Shown here: positions 17,101 to 26,800 of the stretch, piece by piece
How the letters are laid out: the number at the start of each line of letters is the position of its first letter
Position numbering within the stretch: the first letter of the stretch is position 1
Source: Epilithonimonas hispanica
GTDB lineage: Bacteria; Bacteroidota; Bacteroidia; Flavobacteriales; Weeksellaceae
Assembly: GCF_003385395.1 (NCBI RefSeq)
Contig: NZ_QNUG01000024.1
Span: forward strand, 1 to 54,945
Direction: 5' to 3'
DNA: 54,945 bases
Made by a program: the position numbers and the translations under genes
The notes under the pieces: generated by a model
What the model saw: the letters and a program-made list of their open reading frames with translations, nothing else
Databases searched by the model: none
Told to the model about the DNA's origin: nothing

Positions 17101-19432
17101 CATTAAATTATCTGACTTGTTTGATAGAAAAAAATATGAAATTGAACATATCTTTCCACAAGAACGTGTTACGCTAAATGCACTCTACAATAAAATAATT
17201 TGTGAAACAGAAATCAATAAAGAGAAGAAAGCTTCTACTGGATACGGTTTTATACTCAATGCAAAATCCAAAAAGGTTTTTTGCAGTGCGCACGATTCAG
17301 ATACTGAGATTATCGATATAAAAGATTATGAAGATTTAGTGAATAACAATTTCTCTGGAAGAAAAAGAGAAATACTTCTAAGTAAAGAAATACCAGAGGA
17401 ATTTACCAACAGCCAACTCAACAATAGTCAATATATCTCTAAAATGGCAATGAAGCTTTTAAGCAATATAGTCCGTGAAAAAGATGAAAAGACCTTTCGT
17501 TCAAAAAATGTTTTGGCAACAAATGGTACAATTACCTCCACATTAAAAAGACATTGGCAACTGAATGATGCCTGGAATGAAATTATTTCTCCAAGATTTA
17601 AAAGACTAAATGAATTAACAAATACCAATTTATTTGGAGATTATCGGGAAATAAATGGGCATAAAGTTTTTATCAATAGTGTTCCTGAAGAAACGAGTAA
17701 GAATTTTGATCTTAAAAGAATAGACCATCGTCATCATGCTTTGGACGCATTAATAATTGCCTTAACAACAGAGAATCACGTTCAATATCTCAACAACATT
17801 TCTTCACAAGAAAAAAATGATGAAGAAAAGTTGAAAACTAGAAAGGGAATAAAGTTTCAATTAACAAACTCAAGAAAAGGATTTAATGATGAAAAGGAAT
17901 GGTACTTTTTGCCACCCGCACAAATAAAAACAAAGGAAGGTATTGATAAGTTTGAGTATCAATATAAAGATACGAAAAGCAGAATTTTTAAGGATATTGC
18001 TAAAATGGCATTAGAAAAAACTGTTGCAAGTTTTAAACAGAAAAACCGTGTTATTCGTCAACGTTGGAATAAGTATTTAAAATCTGAAGACGGAAAACTA
18101 AATACCATAAAACAAGAAGGTTTAAAGGAAATTGTAAATTATAACATTAGAAAACGCCTTCATGAAGATACTTTTTATGGAAAAGTTAAATTATCCCATA
18201 AAACAATATCAGTTTCCATGGAAAAAGCATTGGTTGAATCTTTTGCATTTGTTGATACTGAAATAAACAAAGAGATTGATAATTTAAGTAACATTGAAAA
18301 TAGATCTCAACAGGAAATTATAAAATTGCTTGGAGACAAATATCCTAAAGTTATGGTCTATGAGAAATATGTTGCAACGAGATTTGGAAATAATTTAGAG
18401 TCTTTTGCTTCAATACCATCAGATAAAATTATTAAAACTATTGAAAGTATTACTGATACCGGTATTCAAAAAATTCTGAAAAAACACTTACACAAATACG
18501 ATACTGTAAGTATGAAAATTGTAGAAGTAACTGAATATGTTAACTACATCGTAGATGATGTGCAACGAACTGTTATAAAGGATTTGTTGAAGAATAATAC
18601 AACAATAGAATACATTACGATTGAAAAAAAGGACATTAAAGAAACAGAAGTATTTATAAGTAGTTTAGGTGAAGGATATGATAGAAAAGGAGTCAAGCAG
18701 AATCCGCAATTAGCTTTTTCATATGATGGAGTGAAAGAGTTAAATAAAAATATTATTGAGCTAAATGATGGGAAATTTCATCATCCAATTTATAAAGTAA
18801 GAACAAGTGATGCAATGGGAACAAAGTTCCCTGTATCAGAAGAAGGACAAAAAAGCACTAAATTTGTTGTAACGGCAGCAGGAAGTAATTCGTTCTGTGG
18901 TTTTTATAAAAGCGGTACTGAAAGAAAATTCTATATTCCAACTTTGCGAGAGTCTGTTGAGAGTTTGAAGCAAGGGTTGGAGCCATGTCCCATTGTACAT
19001 CCTGAAGATTCTAAGTTTGAATTAATGTTTGTACTACATCCAAGTGATTTAGTATATGTTCCTACGGAAGAGGAGATTGAGAACTCAAATCTAGTTGATT
19101 TTAAAAATTTAGACAAACAACAGTTTGAACGGATTTACAAATTCACCGACGGAAGCGGTAATACAATGAATTTTGTACCAACAAATCTTGCAAGTCCGAT
19201 AATTGATGTTAAAGCAGAGGAGCATAAAAAGATAATAGATAATTTATTGTTTTGGGAAGAAGTAAATGAAACGAAAAAAGGAATTGTAAAAAAAACAAAG
19301 CCGCTATTTAATGAAGTTGGATTAGGTTCGGAAAATAAAACAAAAAGCCAAAATACTTTCGATAGGGAGCAGATTAAATCAATTTGTTGGAAGTTGAAAG
19401 TAGATAGATTAGGGAATATTTCGAAAGCATAA
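14192..19432 (+). CDS. cas9: CRISPR-associated endonuclease Cas9, type II-C, very large
   Basis: A 1746-residue Cas9; most II-C enzymes are about 1000-1500. RuvC-I is ILGLDLGTNSIGWAL with catalytic Asp9. The Arg-rich bridge helix spans about 61-90 (KRTTQRSPRKLNERFLLRRD). A REC lobe of about 750 residues follows. RuvC-II is IHIELGREM with Glu849. The HNH domain has YEIEHIFPQ with His986 and the downstream Asn/Lys motif. RuvC-III is HRHHALDAL with His1182 and Asp1185. The last 560 residues are the WED/PAM-interacting part. All nuclease residues are intact. First gene of cas9-cas1-cas2, 3 bases before cas1. By hand count it is near 27-37% GC, clearly lower than cas1/cas2. Confidence 0.97.
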   Translation: MSKNILGLDLGTNSIGWALIEIDHENKIVKILGIGSRILTMDAAEIAKFESGAKTESGAAKRTTQRSPRKLNERFLLRRDRLHCVLNLLNSLPEHYKLSIEFENEKGKRSGKFKKGSEEKLAYYKNDNGKYQFLFMDAYFQMENDFRKLYPELFYKRKNSNETRIPFDWTLYFLRHKAVTDKDFELTKEQLAWITLSFNQKRGYEKVIGQDEKVQKDGELSDSFIGKVKEVSKIDNEDAYQITLVDNNNEDIELFKYKEESKILITEIGDLKEVEIVSKYDDEGTIDSKKTEYIINEVREFFINDVRNTGRKMKENFIFEVELETGWIKEQQSKFTPKWKDTTRDFIIRTKYDENGIRIPKGADKGRNINIPKEEDWTLMKLKTETSLTSFNTKNNTKGVASFVYYNLLQNPKQKIKADLITVIERDYYREELDKIYKNQEKFHPELRNRNLYEQAVQLLYPNNISHQKTIKELDFNHLIKEDILLYQRDLKSKKSLIANCVYEKENYERTDEKSGNKYKNPLKVIHKANPIYQEFRLWQFIKRLKIIKKSETINEEIKINLDVTSQLLTNKVKEELYAFLNDKESVTEKDILSFLNKKYKDLNISSENYKWNFASEKEPCNPTRYNFILRTKRIKGFNYKTFLTPENEYSLWHFFYSVKKKEEFNKGLSNILSRLLDKSGLSKEFHAELTKNFSSFAGYTNDYGTYSEKAIKKMLPFLRLGQYWNEKDVENILSKANQEVKQKVLDKEEIHGELKDFQGLWVSSACYLVYGRYSEVGEIQFWQSPYDIENYLKNEFKQHSLNNPTVEKILVETLHVVKDIWKYYGEEIGTDEDGRVIYAKLFDRIHIELGREMKKNNKQKEKDDKQNKENRKANERIVELLKELKKTNPTLQEKSPFQQEKLRILEESLLSSIEYDKDTTEYQLANGKITKKDIKEVTTKELSKIRRSDFERYKLWLDQRYQSPYTGKFIKLSDLFDRKKYEIEHIFPQERVTLNALYNKIICETEINKEKKASTGYGFILNAKSKKVFCSAHDSDTEIIDIKDYEDLVNNNFSGRKREILLSKEIPEEFTNSQLNNSQYISKMAMKLLSNIVREKDEKTFRSKNVLATNGTITSTLKRHWQLNDAWNEIISPRFKRLNELTNTNLFGDYREINGHKVFINSVPEETSKNFDLKRIDHRHHALDALIIALTTENHVQYLNNISSQEKNDEEKLKTRKGIKFQLTNSRKGFNDEKEWYFLPPAQIKTKEGIDKFEYQYKDTKSRIFKDIAKMALEKTVASFKQKNRVIRQRWNKYLKSEDGKLNTIKQEGLKEIVNYNIRKRLHEDTFYGKVKLSHKTISVSMEKALVESFAFVDTEINKEIDNLSNIENRSQQEIIKLLGDKYPKVMVYEKYVATRFGNNLESFASIPSDKIIKTIESITDTGIQKILKKHLHKYDTVSMKIVEVTEYVNYIVDDVQRTVIKDLLKNNTTIEYITIEKKDIKETEVFISSLGEGYDRKGVKQNPQLAFSYDGVKELNKNIIELNDGKFHHPIYKVRTSDAMGTKFPVSEEGQKSTKFVVTAAGSNSFCGFYKSGTERKFYIPTLRESVESLKQGLEPCPIVHPEDSKFELMFVLHPSDLVYVPTEEEIENSNLVDFKNLDKQQFERIYKFTDGSGNTMNFVPTNLASPIIDVKAEEHKKIIDNLLFWEEVNETKKGIVKKTKPLFNEVGLGSENKTKSQNTFDREQIKSICWKLKVDRLGNISKA

Positions 19433-19435
19433 AAT

Positions 19436-20329
19436 ATGATTACACGCTCTATCTACATCGGCAATCCCGCCTACCTCAAGCTAAAAGACGAACAAATGTA
19501 CATCCTGGATGCATCGTCTAATGAGGTAAAAGGTAAAGTACCTGTTGAAGATCTCGGTTTTCTAATGTTGGATCATTTTCAGATTACGCTTTCGCATCAG
19601 CTGATTCAGAAGATGATGGGGAATAATGTGGTGGTAGTAAGCTGTGATGCACATCATTTACCCCACGGGATTATGTTACCTTTGTATGGTCATACAGAAC
19701 ATTCGAATAGGGTGAAAGACCAGTTGGAGGCCAGCGAGCCGTTGAAAAAACAGCTTTGGAAGCAGACGGTAGAGTGCAAGATTGAAAATCAAAAAGAGGT
19801 TTTGCTGAGGTTGGGCAATTATTATGAGCCGATGATCGAGTATCAAAACAATGTGAAAAGCGGTGACATTACCAATATGGAAGGTATCGCCGCACAGCAT
19901 TATTGGAAATATCTCATCAGTCTTGATTTTCTGAGACAGCGTTTTGGAGACTCACCCAACCTGTTTTTTAATTTTGGCTATGCCGTTTTACGGAGTATTG
20001 TAGCGAGAGCGATTGTAGAAACCGGACTATTGCCTGTGTTGGGGATTTTCCATAAAAATAAATACAATCCGTACTGTCTTGCTGATGACCTGATGGAACC
20101 ATACCGACCGTTTGTAGATCTTCTGGTGATGCAATGGCTGGAATTGCACCCGAGTACCGAAGAACTGACTAAAGATTTTAAAGCACACATTCTGCAGATT
20201 GCTACTAAAGATGTAAGAATCGACGGAAAAACCCGCCCCTTGCTGGTTGCGGTAAAAACAACCGCGTCATCGCTGTACAAATGCTATACAGGAGAAAAAA
20301 GACTCATCTCTTATCCCGAATTGATATGA
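19436..20329 (+). CDS. cas1: CRISPR integrase Cas1 (type II)
   Basis: A 297-residue Cas1, normal for type II. The metal-binding triad is present: Glu149 (NMEGIAAQHYW), His206 (GIFHKNKYNPYCLADDLMEP) and Glu221. With Cas2 it inserts new spacers at the leader end of the array. It starts 3 bases after the cas9 stop, so it is translationally linked. Base composition rises to about 43% GC from its first codons, unlike cas9, which hints at separate histories. Confidence 0.97.
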   Translation: MITRSIYIGNPAYLKLKDEQMYILDASSNEVKGKVPVEDLGFLMLDHFQITLSHQLIQKMMGNNVVVVSCDAHHLPHGIMLPLYGHTEHSNRVKDQLEASEPLKKQLWKQTVECKIENQKEVLLRLGNYYEPMIEYQNNVKSGDITNMEGIAAQHYWKYLISLDFLRQRFGDSPNLFFNFGYAVLRSIVARAIVETGLLPVLGIFHKNKYNPYCLADDLMEPYRPFVDLLVMQWLELHPSTEELTKDFKAHILQIATKDVRIDGKTRPLLVAVKTTASSLYKCYTGEKRLISYPELI

Positions 20330-20719
<390 letters not shown>

Positions 20720-20865
20720 TAACCTGTCACTGCGAGGAACGAAGCAGTCTGATCTTTAGAAAATAAAAACCTGCGTTGTATTAATATAGAAGTTTCAAAA
20801 ACTAATATTTTCATAATTCTAGAACAATAATAAACCCTCTGGTAAACAGAGGGTTAAGTTTTGAG
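20720..20865. promoter_or_regulatory. CRISPR leader between cas2 and the array
   Basis: 146 AT-rich bases adjoining the first full repeat. The opposite array end carries the decayed repeat, so this is the likely spacer-insertion end. It includes a short dispersed repeat (CACTGCGAGGAACGAAGCAG, from 20728) and a terminator-like hairpin. Confidence 0.6.
20833..20855. terminator. Hairpin in the leader, possible bidirectional terminator
   Basis: AACCCTCTG (20833-20841), loop GTAAA, CAGAGGGTT (20847-20855). Flanking sequence is T-rich in both directions but without a pure T-run. It could stop cas transcripts entering the array or crRNA transcripts running antisense into cas2. Confidence 0.5.
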
Positions 20866-23800
20866 GTTGTGTTGTATCTCAAAGATACTGAAAAATGAAA
20901 GCAATTCACAACGAACTTGAACTTCTTTATGAATCGAATCAAGTTGTGTTGTATCTCAAAGATACTGAAAAATGAAAGCAATTCACAACAAAAATAAACT
21001 TCATTTGAAATTTGAATGAGTTGTGTTGTATCTCAAAGATACTGAAAAATGAAAGCAATTCACAACAACGGTCAAAACGAAGAAGTTGTTTTGAAAGTTG
21101 TGTTGTATCTCAAAGATACTGAAAAATGAAAGCAATTCACAACTTTTCATCAACTCGGGAAAGGATTTTAATTGTTGTGTTGTATCTCAAAGATACTGAA
21201 AAATGAAAGCAATTCACAACCGGTTTGATAATTGGGAATTCTTGTTCCCAGTTGTGTTGTATCTCAAAGATACTGAAAAATGAAAGCAATTCACAACATA
21301 TTTCATTCTTAAATAATAGAATATCAAGTTGTGTTGTATCTCAAAGATACTGAAAAATGAAAGCAATTCACAACTGCATCTTCTGCTGTAAACCAATGTT
21401 TCATGTTGTGTTGTATCTCAAAGATACTGAAAAATGAAAGCAATTCACAACACGCAAATAAAATGCATTTTCGCCATTCCAGTTGTGTTGTATCTCAAAG
21501 ATACTGAAAAATGAAAGCAATTCACAACTGCCAGTTGGTGCCAATGTTGACGAGATCGGTTGTGTTGTATCTCAAAGATACTGAAAAATGAAAGCAATTC
21601 ACAACTAATATTATAACCAGAAAAACCATCATAAAGTTGTGTTGTATCTCAAAGATACTGAAAAATGAAAGCAATTCACAACGGCTCTTTGACCGCCTGT
21701 TAAAACCAGTATGTTGTGTTGTATCTCAAAGATACTGAAAAATGAAAGCAATTCACAACTATGCACCATCTGGACTTTGGTCAGTTAACGTTGTGTTGTA
21801 TCTCAAAGATACTGAAAAATGAAAGCAATTCACAACAACGCTTGCCAATTATAGAATTTTGGATTAGTTGTGTTGTATCTCAAAGATACTGAAAAATGAA
21901 AGCAATTCACAACCAATCGGTCTTATTTCTCCCCAATATTCTTGTTGTGTTGTATCTCAAAGATACTGAAAAATGAAAGCAATTCACAACGCGCTAACTT
22001 CTTGCCCTGTTTAGTTCCCCGTTGTGTTGTATCTCAAAGATACTGAAAAATGAAAGCAATTCACAACAATTTCACGGACTCTCCAGATAGAAGTTTCGTT
22101 GTGTTGTATCTCAAAGATACTGAAAAATGAAAGCAATTCACAACGAAGATGATAATGATGATGATTTTCAAAATGTTGTGTTGTATCTCAAAGATACTGA
22201 AAAATGAAAGCAATTCACAACATGTTATATCGGTATTGATAATAATGTTTCGTTGTGTTGTATCTCAAAGATACTGAAAAATGAAAGCAATTCACAACCA
22301 AAGCAACGAAAGTATTCCGGGAAATTCTGTTGTGTTGTATCTCAAAGATACTGAAAAATGAAAGCAATTCACAACCTGTACATCAAGAAAACATTAAAGA
22401 AGATTGTTGTGTTGTATCTCAAAGATACTGAAAAATGAAAGCAATTCACAACGGGGTAGGTGAGTTCGGTGCGCCCATTTAGGTTGTGTTGTATCTCAAA
22501 GATACTGAAAAATGAAAGCAATTCACAACCACGCAAACTGAGTATAATATCCTTTTTTAGTTGTGTTGTATCTCAAAGATACTGAAAAATGAAAGCAATT
22601 CACAACAATCCTTAAAAATGATTATTCAATTCTCCAGTTGTGTTGTATCTCAAAGATACTGAAAAATGAAAGCAATTCACAACCTTTAAAGGCTGGTAAC
22701 CCCATATTTGAAGGTTGTGTTGTATCTCAAAGATACTGAAAAATGAAAGCAATTCACAACACGTCATCAGATGTTCCTAAATGAACATGAGTTGTGTTGT
22801 ATCTCAAAGATACTGAAAAATGAAAGCAATTCACAACTTTTAAGCTCCTTTAATAAGAATGCGTAATGTTGTGTTGTATCTCAAAGATACTGAAAAATGA
22901 AAGCAATTCACAACAACTACCCTTTTTTATGTAAGGGTTTTTAAGTTGTGTTGTATCTCAAAGATACTGAAAAATGAAAGCAATTCACAACTGACACCAA
23001 AAGAAAAAGCAAAAGAACTTGGTTGTGTTGTATCTCAAAGATACTGAAAAATGAAAGCAATTCACAACAATCTTTGAATGCATCAACCAATGTGGAAGGT
23101 TGTGTTGTATCTCAAAGATACTGAAAAATGAAAGCAATTCACAACTCACAACGAACATCAAAATATATTATTGTTGTTGTGTTGTATCTCAAAGATACTG
23201 AAAAATGAAAGCAATTCACAACTAAATTGATGTTTTTAGCGTCTAATCCAGAGTTGTGTTGTATCTCAAAGATACTGAAAAATGAAAGCAATTCACAACT
23301 ATATCACAGAATTATAATCAGCGGGGTAAGTTGTGTTGTATCTCAAAGATACTGAAAAATGAAAGCAATTCACAACCATTCTCAATATTTGAATCGAATT
23401 CGTCAAGTTGTGTTGTATCTCAAAGATACTGAAAAATGAAAGCAATTCACAACGGTCAGAAGTTATCGACCGAAAAATGTCAGGTTGTGTTGTATCTCAA
23501 AGATACTGAAAAATGAAAGCAATTCACAACGTAACGGGAGCGATTAACCAATTGGAATTTGTTGTGTTGTATCTCAAAGATACTGAAAAATGAAAGCAAT
23601 TCACAACATACATATGTTTTGCCCGTTTATATAGCCAGTTGTGTTGTATCTCAAAGATACTGAAAAATGAAAGCAATTCACAACTGACGGTTTGTTGGAA
23701 AATGAACAAAATCCGTTGTGTTGTATCTCAAAGATACTGAAAAATGAAAGCAATTCACAACGAGTTCTATCATTCGTTTTCGGTAATAGGTGTTGTGTTG

Positions 23801-26800
23801 TATCTCAAAGATACTGAAAAATGAAAGCAATTCACAACACACCTTTATAGCAATGAGGGAGAAGTTGTGTTGTGTTGTATCTCAAAGATACTGAAAAATG
23901 AAAGCAATTCACAACCTCCTTTAATGTGTTCCATACGTTTTATTTGTTGTGTTGTATCTCAAAGATACTGAAAAATGAAAGCAATTCACAACGTCGTATA
24001 AATCATATAAGAGTGCATTATGGTTGTGTTGTATCTCAAAGATACTGAAAAATGAAAGCAATTCACAACATTCTTCATTTAATGTTGAAGTGGTTAAATG
24101 TTGTGTTGTATCTCAAAGATACTGAAAAATGAAAGCAATTCACAACAAGCTTTATCGCATTCAAGTTCCCAACAATGTTGTGTTGTATCTCAAAGATACT
24201 GAAAAATGAAAGCAATTCACAACACTCATTATCTGGCTTAGTGAAATATTTCAGTTGTGTTGTATCTCAAAGATACTGAAAAATGAAAGCAATTCACAAC
24301 TGCCGAACTCTGAATCTGACTTGTCGGCAAGTTGTGTTGTATCTCAAAGATACTGAAAAATGAAAGCAATTCACAACAAACTGAAACAACTGAAAAATCA
24401 GAATCGAGTTGTGTTGTATCTCAAAGATACTGAAAAATGAAAGCAATTCACAACAATAAAATATTCGCTACTAAAGATGATTTGGTTGTGTTGTATCTCA
24501 AAGATACTGAAAAATGAAAGCAATTCACAACTTCAGAACAATATTCGTAGAAAATAGTTTTGTTGTGTTGTATCTCAAAGATACTGAAAAATGAAAGCAA
24601 TTCACAACACGACTTCCCCTAATGCTGATGTTCGAGATGTTGTGTTGTATCTCAAAGATACTGAAAAATGAAAGCAATTCACAACAGCAGAAAGCGGTGC
24701 GGTAGCTTCTAAGACGTTGTGTTGTATCTCAAAGATACTGAAAAATGAAAGCAATTCACAACTCTTTATCTGCTCTTTCCGCTGGCGTTAATGTTGTGTT
24801 GTATCTCAAAGATACTGAAAAATGAAAGCAATTCACAACACGCTTTTTGTCGGTATTGGCAAACAAAAAGTTGTGTTGTATCTCAAAGATACTGAAAAAT
24901 GAAAGCAATTCACAACGAAATATTTGCAACAGAAAATTTTGATAATGTTGTGTTGTATCTCAAAGATACTGAAAAATGAAAGCAATTCACAACCACCTTT
25001 TAAATCATTGTCGGTGGCTATTAGTTGTGTTGTATCTCAAAGATACTGAAAAATGAAAGCAATTCACAACCTAACATCTCAATTTCCTGTCTAAGCATAA
25101 GTTGTGTTGTATCTCAAAGATACTGAAAAATGAAAGCAATTCACAACATATCAGAAACTCTATCAGCATTTCTCATAGTTGTGTTGTATCTCAAAGATAC
25201 TGAAAAATGAAAGCAATTCACAACTTGAATGCCAAATAGAAGTAATGCACGATTGTTGTGTTGTATCTCAAAGATACTGAAAAATGAAAGCAATTCACAA
25301 CGTAGTAGAGATTTCATTAGGAGCATCGCCAGTTGTGTTGTATCTCAAAGATACTGAAAAATGAAAGCAATTCACAACCAGCTTCTTTCTGGGCTTGTTT
25401 CTGTTTCTGTTGTGTTGTATCTCAAAGATACTGAAAAATGAAAGCAATTCACAACAGGCTACCTCTTTACAATTAGAGTTTGATAGTTGTGTTGTATCTC
25501 AAAGATACTGAAAAATGAAAGCAATTCACAACCAGCATCTCTTTTTAAATCAAAAACAGCTCGTTGTGTTGTATCTCAAAGATACTGAAAAATGAAAGCA
25601 ATTCACAACAGGCGATGCCAGGGGCTTATTTCGCGTTTGGTTGTGTTGTATCTCAAAGATACTGAAAAATGAAAGCAATTCACAACCCAAACGTAAACTC
25701 CTACCACAACTGAGACGTTGTGTTGTATCTCAAAGATACTGAAAAATGAAAGCAATTCACAACGTAATAATTTCTACTAATTTAGGATAAATAGTTGTGT
25801 TGTATCTCAAAGATACTGAAAAATGAAAGCAATTCACAACTATAAAAATTTTCGTTATGTTCTTTTTTAAGTTGTGTTGTATCTCAAAGATACTGAAAAA
25901 TGAAAGCAATTCACAACAATTGTTATCGATATGCATATCTGAATGGCGTTGTGTTGTATCTCAAAGATACTGAAAAATGAAAGCAATTCACAACTCGGTA
26001 TAATTCTCTAAATTAATCCATCCTGTTGTGTTGTATCTCAAAGATACTGAAAAATGAAAGCAATTCACAACTTAAGTCTAAATTGTGTTGCTGTTATTTT
26101 TGTTGTGTTGTATCTCAAAGATACTGAAAAATGAAAGCAATTCACAACCATATACTGAGAAGTCACCGACAAGGAATGGTTGTGTTGTATCTCAAAGATA
26201 CTGAAAAATGAAAGCAATTCACAACTGATGACGATGACGATTTACAATTCTAACCGTTGTGTTGTATCTCAAAGATACTGAAAAATGAAAGCAATTCACA
26301 ACTAAACTTACTCTACTATCGCCACTATTATTGTTGTGTTGTATCTCAAAGATACTGAAAAATGAAAGCAATTCACAACTGTGATATCCTCGTAGGCTTT
26401 TACCTGAGCGTTGTGTTGTATCTCAAAGATACTGAAAAATGAAAGCAATTCACAACTTACCAACGAAGGAAGAACTTTCCGAAGAGGTTGTGTTGTATCT
26501 CAAAGATACTGAAAAATGAAAGCAATTCACAACTAACCCGAGTGCGTCGAGTTTGAGACGACGGTTGTGTTGTATCTCAAAGATACTGAAAAATGAAAGC
26601 AATTCACAACTATTCTCATTATTTTCTTGCAAAAGTAACGGTTGTGTTGTATCTCAAAGATACTGAAAAATGAAAGCAATTCACAACGAAGTTCTCCAGT
26701 TCCCTGACTATCTTTTGGTTGTGTTGTATCTCAAAGATACTGAAAAATGAAAGCAATTCACAACCATCCGTCAACGGACACAGGATAGATATTGGTTGTG

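Noticed and set aside
14192-19432. Type II-B assignment because of the large Cas9
   Set aside because: No cas4, and the repeat, tracrRNA and Cas1/Cas2 features are those of Bacteroidota II-C loci.
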